A stretch of DNA of 64,000 nucleotides from an uncultured Mucilaginibacter sp. (GCA_903891475.1 CAITEP010000036.1:1-64000); one strand, 5' to 3'. Shown: positions 53,615 to 63,151, numbered from the stretch's first letter. Numbers and translations: made by a program. Notes: generated by a model from the sequence alone, not told the origin.

Positions 53615-54682
53615 TTACCATTTGCCTCGTTCGTATTGTAGCGGCCATTTTATCGCATCACCTAACTGATGTGCCGCACGAAGGGGGAAATAAGGGTCGC
53701 GTAAAAACTCACGACCTACAAATATCATATCGGCTTTGCCTTCTTTTATAATAGCATCGGCTTGTTCAGCATCGGTAATTAGTCCAACCGCACCTGTTAA
53801 AATATTGGCTTCCTTCTTTACTTTTTCGGCAAATTCAACCTGATAACCCGGCTTTACCGGAATTTTAGCAGATGCTACATTACCGCCCGATGAGCAATCA
53901 ACCAAATCGACCCCGCTTTGTTTTAACATTTTTGACAATATAACAGAATCTTCGGCGGTCCAGCCTCCTTCTGTCCAATCACTTGCCGATATCCTTACAA
54001 ATAGCGGCTTTTCATGTGGCCAAACTTCTTGGATGCTCGCTACAACCTCTAATAATAACCGAGCGCGGTTTTCTAAAGTACCACCATATTCATCAGTGCG
54101 ATGATTACTTAAGGGTGATAAAAACTCGTGTAATAAATAGCCATGCGCCGCATGTATCTCCACCACATCAAAACCTGCTTCATGGCTACGTTTGGCTGCT
54201 GCTTTAAAATCATGCTTAACTTTTTCAATACCCGCCGTATCCAATGCGATGGGTGGTACTTCACTCGGGGTAAAGGGTATTGCACTTGGTGCTACAGTTT
54301 GCCATCCGTTTAAATCATGTGGTGCTAATTGCACGCCGCCTGCTATGGGTTTTTCATGACTAGCCTTACGCCCCGCATGGGCCAATTGCGTGCCTATAAA
54401 GGCTCCCTGATTGTGTACAAAATCTGTAATTTGCTTTAGTTTGCTGATGTGCTCATCTTTATAAATCCCTAAATCGCCATAGCTGATTCTTCCTTCGGGC
54501 GATACCGCGATTGCTTCGGTTATAATCAAGGCCGCACCGCCTACTGCCCGACTACCTAAATGAACCAAATGCCAATCAGTAGCGAAACCATCCTCGCTGG
54601 AGTATTGGCACATTGGCGATACCACCAAGCGATTTTTAAATTCTATACTTTTTATTTTTATGGGAGAGAATAGCTGCGACAT
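53615..54682 (-). CDS. NADH:flavin oxidoreductase, old yellow enzyme (YqjM-like)
   Basis: This 355-residue TIM-barrel flavoenzyme has N-terminal LVVSPMCQYSSEDGFATDWH, with the Cys that in YqjM-type enzymes sits near the flavin, the His pair in EIHAAHGYLLHEFLSPLSN, and FVRISASDW. It reduces the double bond of activated alkenes. The ATG at 54682 is preferred; the longer frame uses TTG. Confidence 0.92.
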   Translation of the reverse strand: MSQLFSPIKIKSIEFKNRLVVSPMCQYSSEDGFATDWHLVHLGSRAVGGAALIITEAIAVSPEGRISYGDLGIYKDEHISKLKQITDFVHNQGAFIGTQLAHAGRKASHEKPIAGGVQLAPHDLNGWQTVAPSAIPFTPSEVPPIALDTAGIEKVKHDFKAAAKRSHEAGFDVVEIHAAHGYLLHEFLSPLSNHRTDEYGGTLENRARLLLEVVASIQEVWPHEKPLFVRISASDWTEGGWTAEDSVILSKMLKQSGVDLVDCSSGGNVASAKIPVKPGYQVEFAEKVKKEANILTGAVGLITDAEQADAIIKEGKADMIFVGREFLRDPYFPLRAAHQLGDAIKWPLQYERGKW

Positions 54683-54774
54683 GTTGATTTTTTTTCGCAA
54701 AGATGAACAGTAAATACTTGCCTTTTACAAGCACCTTCAATTTTTACGGTTAGATGATTTAGTAGGTTGGCTTA

Positions 54775-55479
54775 CTAGTCTTTAAAAAAGTATTCATTGT
54801 CTTTTACGTCAGCATCGGTTGGGACTAGTTTTCGGTTGAACAAATCATAGCCTTTTTTCAAGGTTTTCCAAAATTCAAAATTAGGATCATCCTTATAAGC
54901 ATCCATATTTTGTTCATTCATCCTGAATGGAAAAATATCCAAATTAATTTTCTGCTGACCATTTTTTAAGGCCATAAAAACCTGGGTGTAAATTTGAGCA
55001 ATCCCTTCATTCGTCATGGCATAACAACCTATCGATACACAATTACCATGTATCATGATGGCACTACCAGTATAACCTCGTGAAGTTTCTAATTTATTGG
55101 GATAGCCTACATTAAGGGCTAAATAGAAAGTACTTATAGGATTTAATTGGGTGGGCTTTATATCATAAAACCCTTCTGGACTTTTGCCATCGCCATCTCT
55201 GGTTTTAGTACCCAATCCCCCTGAATAAAAGCAAATATTATAAGTGTGGAAAAGCACAAATTTACTACCCGATTTAACCCAAACTTCCAACTGATTTTCA
55301 AGCTTAAAAAGCCTTAGATAAATTGGGCTATTGGCTTGCAGACCCTTTTCAACGCGCTCTTTGCTAATACGGGGCCAAACTTTTAATCTCTCTGCTTTTG
55401 CTACTGGGCTATCAGGCAGATAAATAGCATTCAGTAGTATGGTATAGAAAAAGAAAAAACTTAGGAAGAATTTAGGCAT
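54775..55479 (-). CDS. L,D-transpeptidase family protein (YafK-like)
   Basis: This 234-residue protein has a signal peptide and a YkuD-type domain with the catalytic motif HGNCVSIGCYAM, H144 and C152. The form with SxGCY and the preceding SRGYTGSAIMIHG fits the YafK group, which processes or cross-links peptidoglycan, or detaches Braun-type lipoprotein. It is 88 bp downstream of the LytTR regulator gene on the same strand, so it may be a target of, or in one operon with, the LiaF-like/LytS/LytTR module. Confidence 0.9.
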   Translation of the reverse strand: MPKFFLSFFFFYTILLNAIYLPDSPVAKAERLKVWPRISKERVEKGLQANSPIYLRLFKLENQLEVWVKSGSKFVLFHTYNICFYSGGLGTKTRDGDGKSPEGFYDIKPTQLNPISTFYLALNVGYPNKLETSRGYTGSAIMIHGNCVSIGCYAMTNEGIAQIYTQVFMALKNGQQKINLDIFPFRMNEQNMDAYKDDPNFEFWKTLKKGYDLFNRKLVPTDADVKDNEYFFKD

Positions 55480-55567
55480 AAATGAGTTATCGATTTTCAG
55501 AATTAACTTGCTCGCGCTAAGAATATTGCATAGTAACCTAAAATTATTTTAACACCCAAAAAGTTGA

Positions 55568-56311
55568 CTAAATGCCCAACACCTGCTTCAGTTTTGCATA
55601 ACCCGTTTTACTTACCGGAATTTTGGCTCCCGATTTTAGGATGGCCAAATGGGCGTCTTTTTCGTAAGGGTCGATACGGGTAATTTGCGAAATGGCGATG
55701 ATGTACGAACGATGCACCCGAACAAACTGACCGGGATCTAAAGTTTGTTCAAAAAAGTTCATGGTTTTATTTTTTAGGTAGGAACCTTCCGCAGTATAAA
55801 TGCTTACGTAATCATCATCGGCACCCAGATACTGCACATCCTGCACCGGAATAATTTTAACCTTAGTCCCTGTTTTTACAACAATACGCTCATGCTGCGA
55901 TGGCGAGCGTGAAACAGTTTCCAACAGTTCAGCAGTTTGTTTAGGGCTAACCACTTCTGGCGCTTGAGCCAAATATTTTTCAATGGCCTTGGTAAACCGC
56001 TCTTTGCTAAAGGGCTTTAATAAATAATCAACAGCATGTGCCTCAAAGGCTTTGATAGCATATTCGTCAAACGCTGTAGTGAAAATAACGGCAGGTGGAT
56101 TTTCCACCAATTCGAGCATCTCAAAACCATTGATTTTGGGCATTTGCACATCCAGAAATACCAAATCGGGCTGGTGTTGTTGTATAGCTTTTAAGCCTTC
56201 AAAACCATCGCCACATTCTTGTAATACCTCAATTTGGCTAAAGCCTGTTAAATATTCCCTTACAACCAAACGGGCTAAAGGTTCGTCGTCAATAATTAAG
56301 GCACGTTTCAT
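55568..56311 (-). CDS. LytTR-type response regulator
   Basis: The 247-residue regulator has a receiver domain (D8-D9, phospho-acceptor D54 in LVFLDVQMPKINGFE, KP in YLLKPFSKE) and a LytTR DNA-binding domain from residue 140 (RIVVKTGTKVKIIPVQDVQYLGADDDYVSIYT). The start overlaps the stop of the LytS-like kinase by 4 bp, so they are a coupled pair. Confidence 0.94.
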   Translation of the reverse strand: MKRALIIDDEPLARLVVREYLTGFSQIEVLQECGDGFEGLKAIQQHQPDLVFLDVQMPKINGFEMLELVENPPAVIFTTAFDEYAIKAFEAHAVDYLLKPFSKERFTKAIEKYLAQAPEVVSPKQTAELLETVSRSPSQHERIVVKTGTKVKIIPVQDVQYLGADDDYVSIYTAEGSYLKNKTMNFFEQTLDPGQFVRVHRSYIIAISQITRIDPYEKDAHLAILKSGAKIPVSKTGYAKLKQVLGI

Positions 56312-57348
56312 ATTTGCTGTTGTGGAACTTTAATAATAGTTGTAAATATATTATCATTTGAGTGCGTTTCCATCAAATCGTTACGGGCAAATATCAAATA
56401 AAGTCGGCGTTGTACACCCCGCAATCCAAAACCAGTTCCTTTGTTTGGTCGGGTGGTTGTTGGGTCGTATGGGTTTTGCACCATAATAATCAGATAATTG
56501 CCATCCATTTCGGCACGTATGCTTACCACTACCTCGCCCGTAGTATCATAGAGCCCAAATTTAATGGCGTTCTCCACAATAGGTTGTAACAGCATGGATG
56601 GTAAAATGGCTTCCCCGCTCTTCCCATCGCAACTGATCTCGGTTTGCAGGCGATGACCAAACCGTACCTTTTCAATTTCCAAATACAGGTTTAAATGTTG
56701 CAACTCTTCGGCTAAACCAACTTGCAGCTGGTCGTCTTTTTTTAAAGTTCCTCTTAAAAAGTCCGACAGTTGGTGAATCATCTTTCTGGCTTCATCGGGC
56801 TTAAAACCTATCAGGGCATTTATGGAATTAAGACTATTAAATAAAAAGTGAGGTTGCAGTTGTTGCCTTAAATTGTATAACTCCGCATCGCGAGCCAAAC
56901 GCTCTGCTTCATTTTTGCGGTGTTCGTTTTCTTTTTGGTCTATTTGCGAATACCAGATTATACTTATCAAAGCCATCCATCCGATCGACAAAAAATAAAT
57001 AATAAAGCGGATGACTAAGGATTGTGATAAAAAATTAGAATAACCCGCACCACTGCTTAAAAAGGGCAGTGCCCATCTACATCCAAATGTACAAATACCC
57101 GCCAAAGCCGCACACCAAAAAAATATGTTGATGTAGTTACCCTTACCAGGCTGATAATATCGCAAGTTATTGTTAATGAGCCAACAAGCACCGCTTAATA
57201 AAATAACGCAAACCAAGCCATCTGTCCCAGAAATAAAAAGGTTAAATCCAAAGCTATGCACTACATAAGCTTGCACAGCCACCCAAAGTAAGCCAACACC
57301 AGCAAATATGCCGTATATTTTTATGGTAGTTTTATTGGGTGATGGCAT
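56308..57348 (-). CDS. LytS/YehU-like sensor histidine kinase
   Basis: This 346-residue kinase has four N-terminal membrane helices (to about residue 134), then the His_kinase domain with H167 in LQPHFLFNSLNSINALI. The ATP-binding region has PSMLLQPIVENAIKFG and GTGFGLRGVQRRLYLIF. It is coupled to the LytTR regulator and lies 126 bp downstream of a LiaF-like gene. Likely role: sensing of membrane or cell wall state. Confidence 0.94.
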   Translation of the reverse strand: MPSPNKTTIKIYGIFAGVGLLWVAVQAYVVHSFGFNLFISGTDGLVCVILLSGACWLINNNLRYYQPGKGNYINIFFWCAALAGICTFGCRWALPFLSSGAGYSNFLSQSLVIRFIIYFLSIGWMALISIIWYSQIDQKENEHRKNEAERLARDAELYNLRQQLQPHFLFNSLNSINALIGFKPDEARKMIHQLSDFLRGTLKKDDQLQVGLAEELQHLNLYLEIEKVRFGHRLQTEISCDGKSGEAILPSMLLQPIVENAIKFGLYDTTGEVVVSIRAEMDGNYLIIMVQNPYDPTTTRPNKGTGFGLRGVQRRLYLIFARNDLMETHSNDNIFTTIIKVPQQQI

Positions 57349-57474
57349 TGTTTGTTTTAAATTGACGAACCTAATTTGATGATTTGGCTTTCTTTATTGA
57401 AGATGGTGAGGTATTAAATACTATCCGTAAGACCCCTATTAAATTAATCCTTATTAGCATTATACGGATAAAAC

Positions 57475-58278
57475 TCAATAACTTCTGATATCTATTCCGG
57501 CAAAAATGGATACCCCTTTTAAAATCAAAATCTTATCTGTGTTTGGTATCGCGGTATTTCGGATTCGTTTATCTTCCAAGCCCGAAAAAACAGCCGCCAA
57601 ATCGGATACCACCTTCCAATGCGAAGGAACAATTATTTTTATACCACCAAATATTTGGGTGATATCAACTATAACTTGCCCGTTTATTTCGGCTTGGGTA
57701 AAATCAATATCCACACCGCCAAAAATATTTACCACCTCTCCGCCTTTAAAATCCTTTGAAAGAATTATTTTTTTTACCCCTCCAAAAACAGAAACTACAT
57801 TTAAGTAATCATCCCCATTACGGGTAAATGGGTTGCTGGATGTATTGTTTCGCATGGTTGATGAAAATGTATAATCAACCACAGGCTCTTCAGGATTGGG
57901 AGTGTTTCCCTTATAGCCAAAATATTTAGCCCATTTTCCATTCTCAAACTGATGGTTTCGTCTCAATATCAGCCACAAACCAAAAAGGATAATACCAATT
58001 GGCCATAAAAACCGATCCGCGTGATCTACATTTTCATTAATTAAAAAAATGCAGCCTAAAATAATGACGATTACCGAAGACGATTTTTTGAAATTATTCC
58101 TCGCACCCAGAAAAAAGCCCAAAACTATCATGCCCATTGGCCATGAAAACAACCATTGCGGTAAAAAAGTAAACTCAAATTGCTTTATCAGCAACGCTAG
58201 ACCCAACATGAGCAAAATAACTCCGGCAATGGCTTTACCACTTTGAGGGGTGTTTGTATATTTTATATCCTCGTTCAT
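57475..58278 (-). CDS. LiaF-like membrane protein with C-terminal beta domain
   Basis: This 267-residue protein starts with four membrane helices of the DUF5668/LiaI-like type (LFSWPMGMIVLGFF, ADRFLWPIGIILFGLWL). Its C-terminal region contains the beta-helix-like repeats of LiaF (YLNVVSVFGGVKKII, VVNIFGGVDIDFT, ITQIFGGIKIIVP). LiaF restrains a cell-envelope stress kinase in Firmicutes. Here it is upstream of the LytS-like kinase and LytTR regulator in the same orientation. Residues 1-110 are closely related to the short protein at 60631-60978. Confidence 0.88.
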   Translation of the reverse strand: MNEDIKYTNTPQSGKAIAGVILLMLGLALLIKQFEFTFLPQWLFSWPMGMIVLGFFLGARNNFKKSSSVIVIILGCIFLINENVDHADRFLWPIGIILFGLWLILRRNHQFENGKWAKYFGYKGNTPNPEEPVVDYTFSSTMRNNTSSNPFTRNGDDYLNVVSVFGGVKKIILSKDFKGGEVVNIFGGVDIDFTQAEINGQVIVDITQIFGGIKIIVPSHWKVVSDLAAVFSGLEDKRIRNTAIPNTDKILILKGVSIFAGIDIRSY

Positions 58279-58431
58279 TTCCTATCTAATTTAACTTACT
58301 AAAATTAGGCTAAACTAATTTGTAAGCATATATAAAGTTGGCAGTGTTATATAAGTTGTCGGTAAATGGCTAATTAATGTCGGTGAAAATTTGTGCAACG
58401 CTTTTAATAAGATAACCAAATAACCTTTATG

Positions 58432-59337
58432 CTACTTTAAACTTACCTCGACCGACCAATCGGCACCGCTAGCCACTTGGTAAGTTTTGGCAAAATCGCC
58501 CATATTGAGCGCGAAGGATACTTGCAACAAGCTGTTTAAATAACACAAAGGTTTGCCTTCGGCCACTTCGCCAAAAGTTTGACTGTAAGGCATATCGCCA
58601 GTGTAAACTTGCTTGTTTTTGTAAAAAATAACCGAGTGTATAATGCTACCGTAATGTGGCTTTAATTGATTAAAAAGGCTATCGGTTATATTGCTCCATA
58701 CATTACCATATTGTACATCTAAAATCGGGATGTTGCCTTTTATAACACTGCCAACCAATTCGGGTTTTTGGTAATTCAAATTCACTACTTTGTTGGGTAA
58801 CAATGGGCCAACTTGTTCATAGCTTATTACACCAGCGGCTAACCTTGCGGCTGTAAAAACATAGACATCCCTGCCATGAAAAGTATATGATTTTTGGGAG
58901 TCTTTCCTTCGGTTCACGGCTTCGTCAATTTGCCTGATTTGGTCAATGCCTAGGGAGCTTGCAATTAAGGTAAGTGTACCATTATCGGGCGTTACAATAA
59001 AATGCCCTGATTTAGTTTTCAGCACCACCGATTTACGGTTGGTGCCCACGCCAGGATCTATCACCGAAACAAATACGGTACCTGCGGGCCAATACCTTAC
59101 GGTTTGCTCCAATCGGTAAGCTGCTTCCCAAATATTGTAGGCAGGTATCTCGTGGGTAAGGTCGTACAATTTCAAATCAGTCGAAACGCTATTGGCTACT
59201 CCCTTCATGGCAGAAACAGCTCCATCCTTTAAACCAAAATCGGTTTGAATAACAACTATTTTGTTTTGGGCGATTGATTGTTGCGCAAAAAACAGACTTA
59301 TAAGCAGACAAGAGATTGCGATAAAATTCTTCTTCAT
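58432..59337 (-). CDS. SAM hydroxide adenosyltransferase (DUF62 family), with signal peptide
   Basis: This 301-residue member of the chlorinase/fluorinase superfamily has TDFGLKDGAV (D33), VIDPGVGTNRK, TPDNGTLT and FHGRDVYVFTAARLAAG. Enzymes in this branch hydrolyse S-adenosylmethionine to adenosine and methionine. Unlike the textbook cytosolic enzymes, this has a clear signal peptide (CLLISLFFAQQSIAQNK). SAM is not expected in the periplasm, so another ligand or imported SAM is possible. Confidence 0.87.
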   Translation of the reverse strand: MKKNFIAISCLLISLFFAQQSIAQNKIVVIQTDFGLKDGAVSAMKGVANSVSTDLKLYDLTHEIPAYNIWEAAYRLEQTVRYWPAGTVFVSVIDPGVGTNRKSVVLKTKSGHFIVTPDNGTLTLIASSLGIDQIRQIDEAVNRRKDSQKSYTFHGRDVYVFTAARLAAGVISYEQVGPLLPNKVVNLNYQKPELVGSVIKGNIPILDVQYGNVWSNITDSLFNQLKPHYGSIIHSVIFYKNKQVYTGDMPYSQTFGEVAEGKPLCYLNSLLQVSFALNMGDFAKTYQVASGADWSVEVSLK

Positions 59338-59411
59338 AAATTTTTGAACATTAAAAACAAGTTGGCAATATAATGGAATTAATGCTATTTTCGAAAATCA
59401 CAAAATTTTAA

Positions 59412-60560
59412 ATGATGGAAGAATTTACCTTATCAACTGGCAAAAAAGTCCTCTATATTTTTTCTGCAATACTTTGGCTTGCACTAATACTTCCACTTTT
59501 TAAACTTAATATTGAAACTCCTTATCAACTTGAGTTTTGTTTAATCTATTCGACTTCAATGATTGCCTTGGCTTGTTTTATGGGAGGACAATTGAGGAAA
59601 AAAGTGATTATTTCTGTAGATAATGTAATTAAAATAAACGCGCTTCAAAAAAAAGAATTACCAACCTCAGAAATAAAAGGTTGCAGAATAAGGGAAAAAA
59701 GGATAATAATTGAACCAAATACACCTTCATTCTCAAAAATTATCATATACAACTACTCACATTTTGATAATAGCGAAGATTTAACTAAATGGCTAAAAGA
59801 AAACTTTAGAGACCTAGATGCGGAGGACTTTGCAGAAGAAACTGAAAAAGTTTTGAACGATAGTACCCTTGGCACTACTAAAGAAGAACGTGAAACCAAA
59901 ATAAAAAGGTCAAAATGGATAGCTTTAGCTTTTAATTTAACTGGCTTAATAATCGGAATTGTGCCTATTTACTTTGAAAGAAGTTCTGGAATAGCTATTG
60001 CTTCAATTTTTATGCCTTTAATTGGTGCTTTGATTATGTTGCTAAGTAAAGGGCTAATAAAGTTTATTGAAATATCCAGAAATAGTATCTATAACTTCAG
60101 CTTTGGGGGTATTTTTATCCCTTCAGTATCACTGTTTGCGATTTCGTTTAATTATAATGTTGTACAATATCAACCAATCCTATTGCCTGGAATAGTGATA
60201 TTTTTTTTGATGTTTATTATACTATATTTAACTGGTTTTAATAAAAATACAAAATCAGTAACTATCCAGATTTTGGTCATGTTGCTAGTTTCGGTACTGT
60301 ATGGATATGGCACTGTTGTAAGTTTGAATTGTTTATTCGATAAAACAGAACCTCAAATAATACATACTACTGTTTATAAAAAAGAAATTACGCACAATAA
60401 GGGAACATATTACCATTTGTATTTAAATTCTTGGGATTCTGATCCACACCCTAAAATGCTGGAAGTTTCATATGCAACTTATAATTATTATTCTAATTGT
60501 AGCCTAATTGATGTTAAACAGGGAAAAGGCTTATTAAATATTCCTTGGTATCACTTATAA
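59412..60560 (+). CDS. hypothetical polytopic membrane protein
   Basis: This 382-residue protein has an N-terminal pair of membrane helices, a cytosolic PH-like segment (VIISVDNVIKINALQKKELPTSEIKGCRI), and then about six further helices between residues 175 and 320, ending in a soluble tail with CSLIDVKQGKG. The middle resembles the PH-domain of small sensor/integral membrane proteins, but no family was recognised. It is transcribed alone between the SAM hydroxide adenosyltransferase and the short LiaF-like gene, with a terminator. Confidence 0.55.
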   Translation: MMEEFTLSTGKKVLYIFSAILWLALILPLFKLNIETPYQLEFCLIYSTSMIALACFMGGQLRKKVIISVDNVIKINALQKKELPTSEIKGCRIREKRIIIEPNTPSFSKIIIYNYSHFDNSEDLTKWLKENFRDLDAEDFAEETEKVLNDSTLGTTKEERETKIKRSKWIALAFNLTGLIIGIVPIYFERSSGIAIASIFMPLIGALIMLLSKGLIKFIEISRNSIYNFSFGGIFIPSVSLFAISFNYNVVQYQPILLPGIVIFFLMFIILYLTGFNKNTKSVTIQILVMLLVSVLYGYGTVVSLNCLFDKTEPQIIHTTVYKKEITHNKGTYYHLYLNSWDSDPHPKMLEVSYATYNYYSNCSLIDVKQGKGLLNIPWYHL

Positions 60561-60575
60561 TTTACCTTTTAAAAA

Positions 60576-60606
60576 AAAGCCGGTAATTAACTCATTACCC
60601 GGCTTT
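60576..60606. terminator. terminator with bulged hairpin
   Basis: AAAGCCGGTAAT pairs with ATTACCCGGCTTT with one bulged C. It lies between the convergent membrane-protein gene and the short LiaF-like gene; A-run and T-run sides suggest use on the minus strand. Confidence 0.7.
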
Positions 60607-60630
60607 AACTAAATACTTACATTAAATGTT

Positions 60631-60978
60631 TTAATAACCAATAGATGTCTTATTTTGATGTTTAAACACCATCCAAACACCAATACCCATTATAACTGCA
60701 GGCCAAATAAACCTATCGGCGTTTACAATGTTTTCGGTAAACAGAAATGCGAAGCCTATTAGGGTGATGATGGTCCACGTTGGTTTTTTAAAGTTATACT
60801 TACTCCCTTTATATACCCCGTAAACTATTACCCACATTGGCCAGCTAAAAAGCCAACCCGGAATAAAGAAAAAGGTAAACTGGTTTAATAAAAGTAAAGT
60901 GCCAAATAATAATATGATGGCTCCGGCAATGGTGCGGGGGCTGTATTTTTTTGCGGTTGTTTCAATGATGGTTTCCAT
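60631..60978 (-). CDS. LiaF/DUF5668-like four-helix membrane protein (short paralogue)
   Basis: This 115-residue protein equals the N-terminal membrane part of the LiaF-like protein at 57475 (shared LFSWPM, YNFKK/NNFKK, ADRF.WP) but lacks the C-terminal beta domain. It is likely a paralogue derived by duplication. A TAnnTTTG-type box (TAGTTTTG at 61009-61002) lies 23 bp upstream. Confidence 0.85.
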   Translation of the reverse strand: METIIETTAKKYSPRTIAGAIILLFGTLLLLNQFTFFFIPGWLFSWPMWVIVYGVYKGSKYNFKKPTWTIITLIGFAFLFTENIVNADRFIWPAVIMGIGVWMVFKHQNKTSIGY

Positions 60979-61112
60979 AATATTGCGTTTTAAATCTTAC
61001 CCAAAACTATAGCGATAGAAAGCGCTTACCTATGATTATTGGGCAGAATAAGCGTAATACTCGGTAAGCAAAAAGCTTTTTACGGCGAATGAAGGGCTTT
61101 AAAAATCAGCTA

Positions 61113-62183
61113 TTACAACAAAATTTTGGGTTCTTGCTGACTAAGGCAATGGAAACTCCCCAAACCCCAAATAATATCGGTTGAATCAATGCCTACTACC
61201 TTGTGTTTAGGGAAACATTCTTGTAAAATAGACAATGCCTTATCATCGTTTTTTGAACGATAGGTTGGTACAATTACAGCCGCGTTGGCAATATAAAAAT
61301 TAGCGTAAGAGGCCGGTAGTCGTTGTTCGTCGTAAATTACAGGCTCGGGCATGGGTAATTCAACAATATTCAGTTGTTTACCATTTAACAGGCGCATGGT
61401 TTTTAAGGTTTGCAAGTTTTCCATCAAGAGCGCATAATTCTCATCACTCTTGTTTTCCTCAACTACGGTAACAACCGTATCTTCGTTTACAAAGCGGGTA
61501 ATATCGTCAATATGCCCATCGGTATCGTCGCCAACTATGCCATCGCCCAACCATAAAACCTGTTCAACACCATAATAGTTTTGCAAATAGGTTTCTATTT
61601 GTTGCTGGCTTAAGTGCGGATTACGGTTTTTATTGAGCAAACAAGCTGTAGTAGTTAATACCGTCCCCTTGCCATTAAAATCGACTGAACCACCTTCCAT
61701 TACAATACCGGGATGGTAAACTGTCAAACCAAACCGATCTCCTATTTTGGTGGGTATCACATCGTCCAAATCAAAAGGTGGATATTTATTGCCCCAGGCA
61801 TTATAACCCCAATCAACAATCGCTTTTTGGTTGGTATTCGGGTTTATTAAAAACGCGGGACCATGGTCGCGGCACCAAGCGTCGTTGGTTTCAAATTCAA
61901 AAAATTCAACATTTTTTAGGTTAACATGTGCTACTTCCAGTTGTTTTTTTGCGAAAGCCGCCATGTTGTTATCTTTAACATTTATCCTCACCAGCTCATC
62001 TTGCGCCAATACTTTAATAAATTCGGCATAAGCCGGAAATACCATATCCAATTTACCGGGCCATGATGCTTCCTTGTGTGGCCAACTTAACCAGGTAGTC
62101 ACATGCGGATGCCATTCGGCCGGGAAATGAAAGCCGTTTTGTTTAGGGGTTAATATTGTATGATTACTGGTTGCTTGTTGCAT
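61113..62183 (-). CDS. aguA: agmatine deiminase
   Basis: This 356-residue enzyme of the guanidino-modifying superfamily starts PAEWHPHVTTWLSWPHKEASWPG and has FNGKGTVLTTTACLLN, DDTDGHIDDI and the catalytic C346 in GLGSFHCLSQQEP. It converts agmatine to N-carbamoylputrescine. The aguB gene lies 49 bp upstream on the same strand, so together they complete the route to putrescine. Confidence 0.95.
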   Translation of the reverse strand: MQQATSNHTILTPKQNGFHFPAEWHPHVTTWLSWPHKEASWPGKLDMVFPAYAEFIKVLAQDELVRINVKDNNMAAFAKKQLEVAHVNLKNVEFFEFETNDAWCRDHGPAFLINPNTNQKAIVDWGYNAWGNKYPPFDLDDVIPTKIGDRFGLTVYHPGIVMEGGSVDFNGKGTVLTTTACLLNKNRNPHLSQQQIETYLQNYYGVEQVLWLGDGIVGDDTDGHIDDITRFVNEDTVVTVVEENKSDENYALLMENLQTLKTMRLLNGKQLNIVELPMPEPVIYDEQRLPASYANFYIANAAVIVPTYRSKNDDKALSILQECFPKHKVVGIDSTDIIWGLGSFHCLSQQEPKILL

Positions 62184-62232
62184 TTTTATAAATTAAAAAT
62201 CGAGAATTTTGGCGGATTATACAGATATACTA

Positions 62233-63108
62233 TTAGCCATTATCCTCATCAATAAAACGCTTGGTGATGGGCTGGTACGAATCAATCCGCCTATCGCGCA
62301 TAAATGGCCAATGGCTGCGGTAATAGTCTGACTTATCCAAATCAAGCTCCATTACAAAAACTTCTTCGCTCGTGTGAGATGCTTGGTGCAACACCGTACC
62401 AAACGGGTTTGAAATGAAAGAGCCTCCCCAAAATTTTAATCCGGCTTCCTCGCCAGCCCTGTTTACACTCACCACATGCACCCCATTGGCTACCGCGTGC
62501 GAGCGTTGTATGGTTTGCCAAGCATTGTATTGTTCAATATTGGTAGCTTCATCTTGGGTTGTTGCCCAACCAATAGCAGTTGGATAAAAAAGTATTTCGG
62601 CACCCATTAAAGAGGTAATTCTGGCTGCCTCAGGGTACCACTGATCCCAGCAAATAAGCACACCTATAGTGGCAAACTTGGTTTTAAAAACCTTGTAACC
62701 TAAATCGCCTGGGGTAAAGTAAAATTTCTCGTAAAAACCCGGGTCGTCGGGTATGTGCATTTTGCGGTACTTGCCTAAATAGCTGCCATCGGCGTCTAAC
62801 ACGGCGGTGGTATTATGGTACAACCCATGCGCGCGTTTTTCGAATAAGGAAGCAATAATCACTACGCCTAACTCGGCAGCAAGCACAGACAATTTATCGG
62901 TTGATGGTCCGGGAATGGTTTCAGCCAGTTGAAAATTATCATAATCCTCTATATCACAAAAATACAAAGAGGTAAACAGCTCTTGCAAACAAACTATTTG
63001 TGCGCCTGCCTTAGCGGCTTCTCTGGTTTTTTGAATGGCTTTTTCCAGATTTTCCTGCTTGTTTTTGGTGCAGGTCATTTGCACCAATCCAACTTTAACC
63101 TTACCCAT
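62233..63108 (-). CDS. aguB: N-carbamoylputrescine amidohydrolase
   Basis: This 291-residue nitrilase-superfamily enzyme has the catalytic triad E43 in LQELFTS, K116 in KYRKMHIPDD and C153 in LICWDQWYPEAAR. It hydrolyses N-carbamoylputrescine to putrescine, ammonia and CO2. It lies just upstream of aguA; a -7 box (TATTTTTG at 63134-63127 on the minus strand) precedes it by 18 bp. Confidence 0.95.
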   Translation of the reverse strand: MGKVKVGLVQMTCTKNKQENLEKAIQKTREAAKAGAQIVCLQELFTSLYFCDIEDYDNFQLAETIPGPSTDKLSVLAAELGVVIIASLFEKRAHGLYHNTTAVLDADGSYLGKYRKMHIPDDPGFYEKFYFTPGDLGYKVFKTKFATIGVLICWDQWYPEAARITSLMGAEILFYPTAIGWATTQDEATNIEQYNAWQTIQRSHAVANGVHVVSVNRAGEEAGLKFWGGSFISNPFGTVLHQASHTSEEVFVMELDLDKSDYYRSHWPFMRDRRIDSYQPITKRFIDEDNG

Positions 63109-63151
63109 TTATTTTCAATTTTGATGCAAAAATAGGCTTTTTTCAATATGG

